A stretch of DNA of 64,000 bases from Thuidium tamariscinum (taxonomy: Eukaryota > Streptophyta > Bryopsida > Hypnales > Thuidiaceae): the NCBI GenBank assembly GCA_947034885.2, contig OX344749.2, positions 9,625,501 through 9,689,500 on the forward strand, written 5' to 3'. The position numbers and the translations under genes were made by a program. The notes under the pieces were generated by a model, which was not told the origin of the DNA, did not search any database, and worked only from the letters and a program-made list of their open reading frames with translations. Within the stretch, counting starts at the first letter, position 1; every line of letters begins with the position of its first letter. Below, one piece after another: positions 12,173-25,900 of this stretch.

Positions 12173-13700
12173 TACAATATAGAAGTAATTTTTTCATTTA
12201 CCTTTTGTTAGAAGAAGGCAAACATAGGATACAAACTTCATAACATTAGAGTTGGCAGTTACTGCCACTTTTGGATACATTGTGTGAATAATGTACCCAG
12301 AAGGGCAATAACTACCAATTTTAATTTTTTTAATCCCCTTCCCCCCTCCTTGTAAGTTTTAGTAAGCAACTTCATTGATAAACAATATAGGATAATGCAT
12401 CCCGTATCGTGTATCCATATATATATTTTGTATTGTATTTGTATGATTTTTGTATTGTATCTATATCCATACACAAATTTAGTATTCACTATATACTTCG
12501 TATATCGTACTATATCCGCATCCGTATTTGAATGGCTTAAATTAAATCTCACAAGATCAACGGATCTTGGTTTTTTGAGAAATCAACGGTGATTTCAAAG
12601 GTAAGCAATTTTTTTAAAGCAATCAATTGCCTAAAATAATTTTGAGAGAAGGGGGGGCTAATTAATTGGCTAAGGGTGGTACGATACTTTTGGGTACATT
12701 GTGTTAACCACTAAAATCTTCTCCCCTTGAGAAGAGGTAAAATTTGCCCCTAGATACTTGGGGGGAGGGGATTTGGTTATAATCCCATGTATAATATTAA
12801 TTCTACAGATATAATTTTTGTTTGATTGAATGTTTTTACAAATTGCAGGTAAATTAGTCCATTTTTTGCGTTTCAAACCTTGAAGGTCAACAAAGTATGA
12901 CAGATTGTATTGACCTTGTATTTAATTATTGATTTTGTTTGTATGACTTAGTAAATTTTAACATTGGGGACTCCCACATTTGGAAGGAGCTAAAGAACCC
13001 CCTCAACGTTGGTTAACAATATTAAATTTGAATGACTACTTTAACATCATGCTTTCAATAGGAGGAGATGGATATATTACAATAACTTTGGAAGGTTAAT
13101 TCTTTCTTTGAGCCTAATAAGTGTATCCTAGGATGTTTTAGCATTGCACCAAGGGTCTCAACTTGATAGAATTACAATGTGATGGACCAACCTTGGGGAT
13201 CCCAAATTGGACTAGGACCTTTGATTTAATCCTTTATTGCATCTTTTCTTCCCTAAAAGAAATTATTGAAACTTATTACTATATTTGGCAATCATGGTTG
13301 ACATTATCTACTAAAAATGATCTACTGAAGTTGTTAAATGTAATTTGGTAGATGACTAAAAATAGAAATATTTTCATGTGATATTCATTTTTTCAAATAT
13401 ATTGTATCCCAATGATCCAACATCGATTTTTGAAAATATTAGTTGCTCACCTTGACGACTAGGTACATTATTTACCATTGATAGTAGAATTTGGAAAATC
13501 TAAATTCATATTTGAAATCCAAGACTATGACTATGACTATACCTATGACTATGACTATGAGGGGCAAGTGAACTGGCTCCCTTGCTCAACCAATCCAAGT
13601 AATTGTAGGGGTGCAAGTAAAATAAAAGCCCTCTATTTTGTACTTAATTAAATTACCTTGCACACTCCTCCTAGCCAATTTGGGGAATATGAATCCAGGA
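12173..13700. other. AT-rich intergenic DNA with short repeats
   Basis: No gene was recognised. A stretch close to ACTTTTGGATACATTGTGT occurs near 12266 and again, diverged, near 12688. A hexamer microsatellite lies at 13523-13560. Confidence 0.4.
13523..13560. repeat. GACTAT hexamer microsatellite
   Basis: GACTAT repeats in tandem, interrupted once by ACCTAT. Confidence 0.9.
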
Positions 13701-14587
13701 TTTTAAAAAAAAAATTATTTGCAAAAAATAAAAAATTCCAGGATTTTCCCAAGCGGCCGAGCGAGGGGGTCACTCACCCCTTCCCCTGAGGGAGAGGTTG
13801 GTAAATTCGAAATTAACCACTACAAAAGTTACGATTTATCCCTGGCCGGGGCAATTCCCTGGCGCCCAAAAGGAGTTCAAAAGTTGTTCGTCTTCATCTT
13901 CATCTTCTTCTTCGAATTCAAGTTCCTCGAAGTTCACATTCTCTGTTGCCGCAGGGTGTAAGTTATCATGCCCTGAACTGCTGCGGCACGAATGCTGGTG
14001 TGCATGGGCCATCGGAAGAGGCCGGCAGTTCAGCGCTCTTCTGCTTCTTCTGTGCAAAGTTCAGTTGTTTCCAGGAAAAAAATAAAAAAGGAAAGGTGAG
14101 GCCATCCCTGACCTAACCGAAAGTAGCTGACCTAATGTAGATTTGGAGGTCCTCCTCGCGACTCGGAACAATTGGCGGAATCAGGGTGTGCCTGTACTAT
14201 TTTTCGCATGTTTGCATGAACAGTCGCCACCTTCTCCTTCGTCGTTCTCATAGCTGCTTCTTTCTGCATTCTCAAACGTAGGGTTACTCGTATTATTTTG
14301 ACTCTTTGAATTTAGGCATCACGTCCTACTCGGAATTTCATCACCCCCTTTTTGTAGTTGTACAAATCACAGCATCACGGGGATCGGAGGGTCTTCCATT
14401 GCCGCACGTTTGATCGAGTTTCCAAATTTCTAGATCTTGGAAGAGTCATGCTGCTTTGATGTGTGCATTCAGTGTGCTTCGTCGATGAGAGCGCAGTGGT
14501 GATGTGGTGATCCTAGTTGGAGCTTTCTAGGGAAGAAGGGCGCCATCGTCCAGGAATTAGGGTTTAGGAATTAGCAAGGGTTGCGAA
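13701..14587 (+). promoter_or_regulatory. Probable promoter and 5' leader of the TMEM45-like gene
   Basis: The composition becomes GC-richer towards the start codon. An unstable TCATCTTC/TCGTCTTC pyrimidine tract lies near 13890-13920. Open frames here (13719-14085) are low in complexity and not recognised. No TATA box or transcription start could be fixed. Confidence 0.4.
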
Positions 14588-16382
14588 ATGGGGACGCTCG
14601 TGGGCCACGTTGTGCCATCGATAGTGCTGGTGGCGATGGGGTTGTGGCATTTGGTGTGTGTGTTCGCAAACTACGTGTACTCTCCCCGGGATTACGTCGC
14701 CAAGGCCTGGCACCCCGTGACATGGTTGCCGAATCGGTGGAAGCAGATCGAGCTCTGGTTGCTGGTGGTGTTCATTCCGCTGGCCGTCTTCTACGAGCTT
14801 GGAATCTCCACCAACTTTGGGGCCGTCGTGGATGGGATCATCCCGAAGAACCGTGTGACCAGCTTCGAGCACTCGACCACGCTCATCATGTTCTGGATGT
14901 TCGCCGTGATCGTGTTGCTGAGCGAGACCACGACGGTGTTGCCGTTTCCCGCGGATGCTTCCTTCTTGTTTGCTAGTATCGCCTTTGGGATGGAGTGTCT
15001 GTCGGTGACGCATGAAGCTGCGCGGAACCAGGGGCTGGAGAGCCAGTGCAACCTGCTGCTGGGGTACATTGCTGGGTTGTGTGCTGTCACTTCAGGTACG
15101 AATCTTCTTGTGGATCTAATTGTGAGGAGAAAGAAATGTGATAACGATACTAGGTTCTAGTTATTTCTTACCTCAAATTCCTAGGGTGTGAGTGTTCATC
15201 ATTTTGAACGCTTTGATTTAGTGAACATTCACCCCACGCTTTGAGACATCCACCTTGTTTCGAACGTATGTACTTCGTCATTTAAACATCATTCTGACCA
15301 GGCTAGGATGGTTAGGGCATCTCGTTACAAACGTTTGGGCTAGTTTGATCCATAGAGGACCTAGAGGCTCAAAACCCGACCTGATGCTTTAAAACCCCGA
15401 ACCTGGCTTTAGTGTGATCTTTGAAGACTCTCATGAATCACGAGTCCTGCGGAGAGGAGTCCGTGCAGACCGTTCTACTTAGGTTCTTATGAATAATTTA
15501 CGAAATTGGGGTTTCCTTGGGACTTTTATGCAGTCACTGAGCACAATATCTGTAACCTGAAATTTTCCTCCCCTGGCTCTTTTGTGTCATATTCCTAGAT
15601 GATTAAAATATCCTTTACCCTGGATTTAGGTATGGATTTAAATTAAAGTGTCATCGGCAAGGTCCATATTTTTGTGGGATTGAAAATGGTCCTGCTATGA
15701 CAGTTCTGTCGGGTCTTGTACATACTTTGGAGAGGATTTTATCACCTTCCAAACCGCTTGATTCCTGGGTCTGCACAGCGAGTCGTCTATTCTTCTCCCG
15801 TGCCAAACTTTGTGTGCTGAGTTTAGCAACTGAGATTACTCCCCTGACCGTCTTCATTGAGGCTTTCTTTTCAATTTCTTAGTTTTGCTGTTTCTTTAGC
15901 AAGCCCCATTGGGAAAAGTTTTATGTCAAGGTTTTGTCTTGGGTGTGGAATTATTTCCAGTCAAATCTCTAATGGCAGACACGAATGCAATGACAGGTTT
16001 TCTTGCTCTCCGGCCCAAACTATTTCTCGTCGACGTAGTTTTGTGCATGGGGATGATCTTGCAAGGCACGTGGCTGTTCCAAATTGGGCTATACCTCTAC
16101 GTGGAGGACTACATCCCTCAAGGGTGCCATTACAGGCTGGACCTTCCCACTGGGATCGACGGGTCCACCGTCTGCGATGTGGAAACCTCCAGAATTCGGG
16201 CAGTAGCTCTGATGAACTTGGCATTCAACTTCCATGTCATCATGGTGTTGTGCTTCTCAGTTATCGTGTTTGCGATAGTGGCCAAAGTGAATGGACTCAG
16301 ACGTGGTGGGCCTGCCTATGACCCCATCTCTCGGGACACGTTGGATGCCGACAATGTGCAGATGAAGCCACTTCAACCCTAG
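14588..16382 (+). CDS. TMEM45/DUF716 family multi-pass membrane protein (2 exons)
   Basis: Exons 14588-15095 and 15997-16382 join at a GT-AG intron within a Gly codon, giving 894 nt (297 aa plus stop). The length and layout fit the plant DUF716/TMEM45 family, whose biochemical role is poorly defined. About seven hydrophobic segments are visible, near residues 10-30, 52-72, 98-116, 122-142, 152-172, 178-200 and 240-265. Conserved-looking polar residues sit inside membrane segments: the His before STTLIMFW, FGMECLSVTHE, and the His in AFNFHVIM. The C-terminal tail is short and cytosolic-looking (ending QMKPLQP). The last 43 bp of this coding sequence are repeated at 40769-40811, where copy B of the segmental duplication begins. 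Membrane localisation is well supported; function is not. Confidence 0.9.
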
Positions 16383-19300
16383 ATTAGGGAGGCGTATTCT
16401 CAATCGTCTTGTTGGATTTGTATAAAAAGTCACCGATATTCTAGAGAGAGACTGATTTTCTGGATTGATACATCTGTTCATTCCTTGGTCGTCCGCATGT
16501 TGCTAAGCTTTGTGCGGAGGTTGTTTTCTCCACCTTAATCTTATATACCCTTACAATACCTACAATCCCACATGATCTCCGATTCTGGTGTGCAATTTCT
16601 TAGCAGTTGGGCGTTGACCTTCGTGGAAGTGGCAACTTTTTGTTAGAATGTAAGTTGCCATCAGTTTGAATGTTTGAATTGAAGCTTAGTTCCGGAGCTT
16701 GCAGAGAATCTCGGAACAGTTCGAATGTAGACATGAATATGTTTATTTGCTTGTGTTGACTGGCTTGACTGAAATCTAGATCGACATTACTACGAGCAAG
16801 GGTTAATGCACTCCATGTCACAGGCTTGTAAGTGAATGTGGATAGTGGCAATCATCGGCCCAAGTTTTTGGCTGAGTCCTGGCAAAGCCTTTGCAGGAAG
16901 CTCGTGTATTGTAACCCGCAAGGCTGTTTCTTTGAGCCGAAGTTCTGGACTGAAGGAAGAGGAACCAGTTAAGTCGTCTCTATTGGTAGCGCTGCTGTGG
17001 ACAGGAGCTCCGGACCACCCTCTTCGCGGAGTAGTTTTACTTTCGACTGTAACGTTATACCATTACCGTTCCGTGACTTTTGTAATAAGTGAGGCCTATG
17101 ATGCTACAAACGAGATTATCGTTCTCCTAAATTGTCAGGAAAGGCGGAAGTCAATTTGTTAGATTGTCGGTAGCGGTTGATGAATGAGTTCACGACCGCT
17201 GGCTTTGCTTCTGGATTGGTCGTCATCACTGTTTTTGCTTGCTTTAATGGGTTTTACATTTCAATCAGTTGTTCTTGTATTCATTTCTTTCACTCACAAA
17301 AGCCTGGAGTTTCTGAGCACAGATGAACTCCGGTCTGCGTCTGGAGAGAGCAGATAAAATTTGAATTCGAGATCGTTTCATGGTTCGAACCTGGGGATTT
17401 TTGGTGGACTGTTTGCTGTTGGATATGAGCTTCTGGCGACAAAAACGTCTTGTCTACTGAAGCTAGGTTAGTTGCTACGAAACTTTGTGTTATGTTTGTA
17501 CTCACTATGATTGTAGAATGCATGTACGTTGGAGCATTTTGCATAGCCCACTGGGAATCCGTTGGAGATCCACTGGGGATTTAAATGTACAGACCCTTTG
17601 TTGATTTGATGGTGAGGGTAGACATGAAACTTTGCAATAGTAAGAAATTTTGTGGAATGCATTCGCAGTTGCGTGTGATTGGAATCCTAACCCAAATGAG
17701 TTCTTACTTCTAGTTGTAGGCTTCACTTTGTTCGGCGATAATTATCTGTGCCGTTGGGAGGGGCCGGGATGGCAACAATTTGATCTACCAAACCTGAAAA
17801 TATTTCTCCAACCAGAATGTTTCAAATTCGCTGAAACTTTGCGGCTGCACTTCTTTCCGCTGTTGGTATCAACAACCACACATACCGGCTTCAAGGCTGG
17901 TGGCATTGTACTGTACGTACCTGCTAGCGTGTCAATGAACGACTTGAGGTGCATTGACATTGTATGGCTTTAATCTGACTGTTTAAGTGAATGTTCTGTC
18001 CTATTTTTACTCCAAAGTATGCTCGGGTGGGAGCAACTTTGCTGACTCGGACAAAAGGTTCCCTCGATATTTACCGACACTCGCAATTTCAACTCCGTGA
18101 GTCAATGTTTCTTAACCCAGTGGATTTCTTGATGAGCTTGGGTAGGGATTGTGAGGGTTAGGCTTGGATCACCCTATGCCCTCTCTTTTTGTGATTGTTA
18201 TGCAAGTGGGGAAAGGCTGTGATGCTCGAAATTTACATGTCAACAAGATAGTTCATGAGGTAGTCGGTGGCGGTTGTTTGAGTTTGTGCGTTGGCTCAAA
18301 TGTACCATGACCAACTATGGTTGCGAAGCTTGTGCGTGGACAGGTCTGCTAGTGTGAGGAGCAAACAACATGATGTCCTTGTTGTTGACGATTTAAGGAT
18401 TTAATCTCTGATGGAAGAAAATTGTTCGTGAAGCCAGCTTATTTCAATGCCAGCTTAGTAGAACTCACTTAGAAGTTTGTACGTTGGAATCAGGAGTGCA
18501 TCGAATTGTGCGTCTAGTGGTGTCGTCTGCAATTAAGTGCCCCAGAGCTGAGCATTTTGCTTTTCAAATGGTCGTTCTTTTCTCTTTCCTTGGCCAGGTG
18601 AGAATGTGGATTGAATAGCAAATTTGACAGCTTTCATGTTTGCGAAGAGTGTTTGATCTACTATGTCTTTATATACTTCAACTGATGAAAACGTTCTTAA
18701 ATGTAACCCAACTGGAGAAAGCAAGGCAACTCACATTGGGATGCCGTGAATCCTGTCAAGTGTGAGCGCCTTGGAACTTGGAACAAAATAATTATGCCAT
18801 TTAACATAATTTTGTGATGATCGTTTCCTTGTGAGCACCTGCGTAATCTTGTGTTAATAGACAATTTAGCTCGGTGCATTTCAAACAAGGAATGTGCAGT
18901 AGTTGAGAAAACTTTGGGTTAGTTTGTTATCTGATAATGTGGGAGTATAATTAGAGGTCAAGGAGTTTGTCAACACGTGTGTGCTTGTCCCTGGTGCTTG
19001 TGCAGTGATCTCAAGCATATCAAGAGTCAGCTAGCTTTGAACTACCGCATTTCCTGTGGTGGAAGAGGCTTTGATTGGTGTACTTTAGGTGATAATTTAC
19101 TGAATGTTCGTGTACACTCCACGGGGATGTGTAACCCTTCCCAGTTCCAAGGAGCTGCCATTGATTAGTGTCTGCAGCTTGCAAGATGTAATCTTCTGGG
19201 CTGTTTAGATCAAAACTCACCATGCACAGTAAAGTTCTCAGTCGTTGATTACCTGCAGATGTTTAAATTATTAGTGCTTGGTAGGTTCATCCTAGTTCGG

Positions 19301-19446
19301 GTGTTTGCGTTTCGACTCCAGTTTGTAGTTTGTAAACTTTAGTTTGATGATGAGAACTTTTTATTTCCAAGTTTATTTCAATTTCAGTGCTCCTCATCAT
19401 GATATAATAGGAGTTGCACATGTAAAGTGTTGAGTGGGGCTGGCTT
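16383..19446. other. Remnant of an older kinase transcription unit
   Basis: This contains the TMEM45 3' flank and a region resembling the upstream part of the kinase gene. For example, 17160-17290 matches 20275-20390, about 18300-18420 matches 21350-21430, and 19130-19250 matches 22870-22985. It therefore looks like the upstream half of an older tandem copy of the kinase gene that has lost its body. The exon-1 equivalent at about 19182 has a stop directly after its ATG (ATGTAA). Confidence 0.5.
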
Positions 19447-19530
19447 AACATTGTCGTAAGATATGTGAAGGCAAAGAGCTCAAGCATTCATTAAGTATCG
19501 GTAAAAGTGACCAACATCGCTTATCAACTT
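19447..19530 (+). pseudogene. Kinase pseudogene fragment, copy A
   Basis: The sequence AACATTGTCGTAAGATATGT and the following bases correspond to the kinase HRD-to-DFG stretch (N-I-V-V-R-Y-V-K). The same tail is preceded in copy B by about 680 bp of additional decayed kinase exon. In copy A the sequence jumps directly from the promoter-side DNA to this fragment, so an internal deletion removed most of the pseudogene. Confidence 0.7.
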
Positions 19531-19789
19531 ATATGATTCATGTGAGGAGCCCTCCTCAAGTCTTCATAAATTGCATTAAATTACATAATGCAAAGAAGTT
19601 CAGCACACTTGAGTGTTCGACATTCACTATGTATTAGCAAAAGTTAATTGAAATTTGCAGGTGTTCTTTATGATTGGGGTCATTTCGGACATGAACACGC
19701 GCTGGAAACCTCTAGGAATACTGGTGTCCATCATATTCGGACCTTGAGTATATAAGGAGTATTTCATATCAAATCACCTGACTGTGAAA

Positions 19790-20760
19790 AGTGACGCACA
19801 TTCCTTCGGAGTAGGAGAGGTCGCCGGGTGCGACGACGACGAAAACAGGAGCTCGGCGGAGGTCGTGAGATGAAGTCGCCGGTTTGAGAACCGGGCAGGG
19901 TGGGCCTCACACCGGGCCGGAGGAAACTCGAACATGAATTTCTAGGCAGGCCAGCGTGGGGCGTTTTGACGGGTGAGGGTTTGGTCTCCAAACCCCAGTT
20001 CTGCTCGTCTCTCTCGTTCTCTCTCGTTTTGACGAGAATCCTTTCTCCTGTGGCGGATCTGTTTTCCTCCCTTTGCAGCGAGTCCTGTGGAATTCCGCAG
20101 TCTAGGACAAAAGCAAATCCGTACGTGAGCGAAATTTGTCGAAATCGCTGCTCCTCTGCGGCAGCTCATCTTTACCGACATTCCCAGAGACGAGGTTGCT
20201 TCCCGATCCCAAGGCAGAATTGATCGGCGCGTTCAGTGAGAGAGATCGCCGGCCCTGTAAGTTGTCACGATTTTGTTTGTTAGACTGCTGGTAGAGGTTG
20301 ATGCATGAGTTTGAGGTCAGCAATTGTTGGCGGTCACGTACCGCTGCTCTGTTCTTGTCTGATTGGGTTTAAATTCCTTTCACTTCTTGAAGTTGACTGT
20401 CCCTTGTGTGATTCACGACAGGATGGAGTTTCTCAGAGAAGACGGACGTGGTCTGTTCCTCTCTCTTTGTTTTCGCTCATAGTGAACTCTTTTACATTAT
20501 CTTGCGAAAGTGCTTCCATCAGAATCTGTCTGCGGCGCCGATGCTCTTCGGCTGCTATTCGATCCTCTATCTGTCTGCTTCACCAACAATTCGCCGACAT
20601 TGAAAGAGGTGTGCGGGGAGGAGCGCGCTCCTGTATCCTGTACAGTCCACACAAGGCAAATCCCAGTGCAGGGTACATCAGGTACGGTGCACTTTTCCGT
20701 GTTCCCCTTGTCCTGGGATTTTGCGTAGTAACCTTGTTATCTTCTGATTGTTGCGTAAGG
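19790..20760 (+). promoter_or_regulatory. GC- and CT-rich upstream region of kinase gene A
   Basis: This tract contains CTCTCTCGTTCTCTCTCG and is strongly conserved in copy B at 43270-44260, more so than neighbouring AT-rich DNA. Open frames across it are not conserved: a 4-nt indel between the copies near 20610/44120 shifts the frame. It is therefore more likely promoter or 5' leader than coding. A possible splice donor ATCAG|GTACGG lies at about 20679 and is conserved as ATCAG|GTATGG in copy B. Confidence 0.4.
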
Positions 20761-22919
20761 AAATAAGATTTGCGGAGTGTGAGGGTTATGATGCTCGGGA
20801 CTAGTAATGCTGGGGATCGGGAGACTCGACAGGAGTACTAGACATAATGCCAAGTATGGTCGTATTCGTTAAAATGGTTGTTTCGAAGTGTTGCCATCGT
20901 GACATTCCAAGGCACAAAGCTTTGAAACTTAGGGGGCGTTTAGATAAGAGGATCCAGAGTATGCGCCTGGGAAAATGCAAATCTTTCGAACTTTTCTCAT
21001 TTTGAATAATGCATAAAGATAAATTGACTGTTCTAGGGAACATCGAGGTAAACAGGTCTATACATTCTCCTTGATTTGAAGGTCTTAGCATGAGGTGAAG
21101 GATGTGTAACTTGGGGCTTGAAATGAGGGGACTGATATATCATGATCTTATATCTTCTTTTTGCTGGTCAATGAGACAGCAAAACGGTTGCCTTGATTAT
21201 CAGATTTGGCATTATATCTGAGATAATCACCCTTTGTTAGTTGTCGAACAAAGGCACAAGTCCGTGAGTTGGACTTTCGGTAGTGGTTGAAAGTTGAGTT
21301 TGTGACCACTGGCTGCGTCACTGCTCCATTCCTCAATTTTTTCATACACGGTTTGCTGGTGTGAGGGGCGGCCAGTAGATGTCTTTGGTAGTGACGATTT
21401 AACTCTTGAAGGATAAACCTGCCGAGGGGTCCAGTTTTAGGATTAAACTTCATTTTCACAAAGTTCTTGATTTCATATATGTAGAAGCTTGACTAAAAAA
21501 ATGTAGTTCCAGTAATTTACTTTTTATTCATTTTCATTTTTTTCAAAATTGTTAAGATTGTAATTTTTGTGACACTTTGAAGGTTCCATCTCGAAAGCTT
21601 AAAATGCACTGCTTTTGAACTATTGTATCAATTTTCTGTTCGAGAAATTTATGGATAAAATCATATAGATTTCAATTTAATGTTTTAATTATGAGAAGAT
21701 GAAGTTAAATTCTGGATATACTTTACCACATGAGAAAATCCTACATTTATGAATGGTGCTTTAATATAGAAAGCTTATGACTTTTGACCCAACGGGAATA
21801 TGGAATGGTTAAGAGATCTACACTTTGATGCGAGAAGTTGCTCATGAAGCACTTACTAATGCCAAATCGTGTCTCTCCAGATAGAATAAATTATTTTGAA
21901 CTGTTAGGTCGGATACAGGAGTGCATCAAACTAGACATGAATGCGCAGAGTTCTTTGTTCAGATTTGGAATGTTTTAATACGGTAGTGTGGTTTGTCACT
22001 CAACCATATAAGCCGGATACTCAGTTGTTTGTTGTATTTCATCTTCCTCCATGACCTTCTAATATATTACCTTGATTGCTTTTATAAATTTGAACCGATA
22101 GTTGTCTAATGTGCCATTTTCAACATGTTTCAGAGCAAATTAATAATTCAGTTGAGCAAGCAAGCATAGCAATGTGGGTTGACGCAGTAGTTGCTTGAAC
22201 TCCAGGGAGTCCCTAGTTCAGGTGCAGTTTCTTGACCATGAAACCCCCGAAGAAACTAGGTGACAACTAGCTGGGAAAACCTCAATGCTTCAAACTGTAA
22301 ACTGTATTTTAATGCTATTTTCCGATTTTTTATATGAAAATTTTAAAATCATGAGTTATTTTTTTCTCATTCTTGCGTGGTGTGAGTTCACTTGCAAATG
22401 AAGGATATTTGTCTTTGTTGTTTTCCTCCGACAAGCTTAGAGCCTAGATTTAAGAAAAGTGGAATGGATGCAAGAATGTAGATCTTACTTCTAAAATGCA
22501 GTAGAGAATTTGTTTTCTGTCATAAATTATTGTCAGTAAAACATCTGTTACAGCAAAGTTCATGAAATTGTTCCTTACCATTATTGATTTCTTCATTCCA
22601 AAAAGAAAGTAGAATGATGGTCGATGTTCATCCTTATTCTTTTATACATACAAAATTAGTCGTAAGAGCTCAACCGTTGAGGGTGATTCCAAGAGTAAAT
22701 TTGAAATTGTTGATAATACAAGCTTGATAGCATAGGTGTAGGCGTCATCATCTGAAGGTAAAGCACATCAAGAATGAACATTGAACCATGTTTTGTAGTA
22801 GAAGAGGATTGTTTTTTGTACCTTGGATGCTACCATTGAATGATGATATCTTTATCAGGAAGAAGCGCAAACCCTTCCCACTTGCAAGGTGCTCTTGATG
22901 AGTTGTTGGTGCTTCCAAG
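20761..22919. other. Upstream DNA of kinase gene A
   Basis: This is conserved in order in copy B (44270-46550) but is AT-rich and has no consistent open frame. It probably represents leader introns and promoter-proximal sequence. Confidence 0.4.
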
Positions 22920-25900
22920 ATGTCGTTCTTTACGTTATTCAAATCAAATGTCACCGTAAATGGTAAACTTCTCATCCCTTGACAGATTTGCCTAGGTAAA
23001 ACTATAGAAGTGACATAGTATCTTGTTTGGAATGCATTTGCTCATGATGTTGTTAGATTGTTATAGTAAATTTTTTTTTGAATTCAGCAAGTCATTTTGG
23101 ATGGTTTTTTTCCTGAGCTAGTAAGGATTATGGTTAGTTCATTGTACAAAGTGATTGTTTCATCGTGTTTTTTCCTCCAGCCCATACATCGGAAGACTTC
23201 TTGAAGCTCACAAGAGAATGTATGGAGCGTGTGCAAACGATGACTTCGAAGGGTATTACGTCAACGCCTCCAAAATTCAACTATGACCAATGCAAATATC
23301 TAGCGGATAAGCTAAAATTGGTCGTAGAGAGCGTCGAGACTCTTCCACCTGGTGAGGTTACAAATTGCTTCGAAGTTATCAAGCTTGTACATGGTTTTGG
23401 AGGTGTTGTAGAGAACATCATTCAAAGTTGTCGCCAAGACAAATGGATTCAAGTTGCGATGACAATGACAAATATATCGGAGTGCATATCATCATTATGC
23501 TTTTATTTGGAGGCAATTTCGCGATCCTTTCGTGGAGTCTTGACTTCAACCTCCGTTGATGATATATATCAGTCCGAAGTGAAAATTGTTGAAGAGAAGG
23601 CATCTTTTGATAGAGAAACATTGTTGAGGAATTTGAGTGCGTTGCTTCAGAGAAAGCCAACAAGAACCTCGGAAGAGCGCCAATTGGTGACTCTTCTACT
23701 TGAGGGACTTCAACGCCAGCAACGTGACAACAATGGTAGTATGCCAAGACTTTTTCAAAATGATACAGACAATTTCAAAGTAAAGGGGAAATTGGGGAAG
23801 GGTTCTTTTGCCACTGTATTCAAGGCATCGTGGCTAGGAATTGATGTTGCTAAGAAGACATTTTTTGTTGGAGATTCACCTGCTTTTGAAAACGAAGTGT
23901 CCATTTTGCAGACATTATCCCATCCTAGCATTGCTTCTTTATTTGGCTATGCAAAGGATGATCAAGAATGTTCCCTGATCATGGAGTTAATGGACGAAGA
24001 TCTTTTCAGTTTGATTCGGAGGAGAATGAAAGAAAACAAGAAGCGGGGATATCCATTTGATATAATGGAAGCGATGGATCTGATGCTTCAGATCGGAGGC
24101 GGCATGAAATACTTGCATGAGATGCGGATTGTTCATCGGGACTTGAAATCAATGAACATCCTGGTGAAGTATGTGAAGACAAGAGACCCAAATGTTGCGT
24201 TTGTATTGGCAAAAGTTTCCGACTTTGGATTGTCAAAAATAAAACAAAACAGCTTGACCCACAGCAACCAAACTCCCAACATGGGTACTCCACGTTGGAT
24301 GGCTCCAGAAATGATAAAACTCCACCTTGTTGAAAGTTCAATTGAGATCTCAAACATTGATGCCAATGAAGCCGAAGTTGCCAAACATCCTTTCAAAAGT
24401 GATGTGTATAGCTTTGCTATGGTTTGCTACGAGATCTTGTCTGGACAAATGCCTTACTTTGAAGAGCGCTTCCCGAATGAAGTGAAGAGGAAGGTATTGA
24501 GGGGTGATCGTCCTCAGTTACCTAGTCATTGTCCTCCTGGTATGAAGTCCTTGATGGAGAAATGTTGGAATGCGGATGCCAGCAAACGTCCTTCTTTTAC
24601 TGAAATCCTTGTAGAGTTGCGACAATTACAATGTGGACTTGTAATTTCTCGTAAGTTTCTTAATCTAATTCTGTGCATTGGTTGTGAATGTATTATTATT
24701 GTAGCGGAGGATATTTTACACTAAAGATTAGAGATCTTATGTTCATGTTTCTCAATTTTGATATGTGCATGTGATATATTGAATTGATTGGACTCTTTGC
24801 TTTGCTAGGGATGCCTTTATATTTAAAGAGACTTCAAGTGTGGATTTCAAGTGGAGAATTTGAATGGGGAATTCTACCTAGAAAGTTCACAATTGGTGAA
24901 CTGAGCAGAATGACAAATGACTTTTCCATGAGTCTTGGACAAACAGATTTTGGAATATTTTATCGGGGTGTTCTTCCTGATGGGACATTGTTAGCTGTCT
25001 GGCGCTCAAATCCGTATTCTTACAGGCAGAACTTCAAAAATATTCAAGCAGAGGTACTTTCCACCCCGAGATTTGTAGTTTAAGATTTCAAAAGCTTAGA
25101 TTTAGCTCAAGTTATAACATCTGGAGGTTTATGTTTAGGATATGAGTTGAACTAGCTAATTATGCATGTATAGGAAAGCTCCACAATGAATAATATGATG
25201 CAAGTACAATATAATATATAATTTGTTTCCATCTTTTTCATTTTCATTTAGAAAATTATAATTGAAATATTGTGGCTAATTATCATTGTCGGTTAAGAAT
25301 AATTTTGATCAAAGCTGCCGGAATGTTAGGGAAATTGCTTTTCATTGAGAATATTTTTTTGTATGAAGAAATTACAAATTATAAAGAAATATTTCTATTT
25401 GGAGCATCTGCAAGACTTAATTTCCCAATTTTAATTAAGTATTCAGCATGGAATATTGATCTTCATAGCGAATAGAATAATAGAGGGTTCTATGGTTTTG
25501 GGACATATATGTTAGTGATGTGCAATGAGAACATTACAAATTATTCTTAAAGGACTAGTCATTTTAATTGTGAGTGATGGAGTAAAATATGTTTTATGCA
25601 CCCGATAAGTTGTTTTTTGTTCATTCTAATGTTTGTACATTAATTCTTAAATATTGGTAATGTCCAAAATGTCAAGATTGTTCTTTACAAATTTTCTTCA
25701 GCTTAAGAAATGCAAGCATGTTTCACCTTGAAAACTAACTGTTTTTTGGATTGAAAAATGGCTATTGAGTATGACTTCATCTTCTATGTAAGATATTATT
25801 TCATGAAAAAATTGACCGTACTTAGACCTAATCAATCTAATTCTTAGGTGACAAGTTCTTGTGAAGATCACTAGCATTCAATCTATAATCAATCTTAGAG

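Noticed and set aside
14564..15013. 149-codon minus-strand frame
   Set aside because: It is the antisense shadow of TMEM45 exon 1, with His- and Arg-rich composition and no motif.
20510..20728. 72-codon frame that could splice in phase to kinase exon 2 via a donor near 20679
   Set aside because: The frame is broken in copy B by a 4-nt indel before the donor, whereas the exon at 22920-22962 keeps its ATG, frame and length in both copies.
22748..22975. Minus-strand open frame also present at 46382-46588 and in part at 19020-19223
   Set aside because: It covers kinase exon 1 and its flank on the opposite strand. Conservation is explained by the duplication, and the frame has no recognisable domain.
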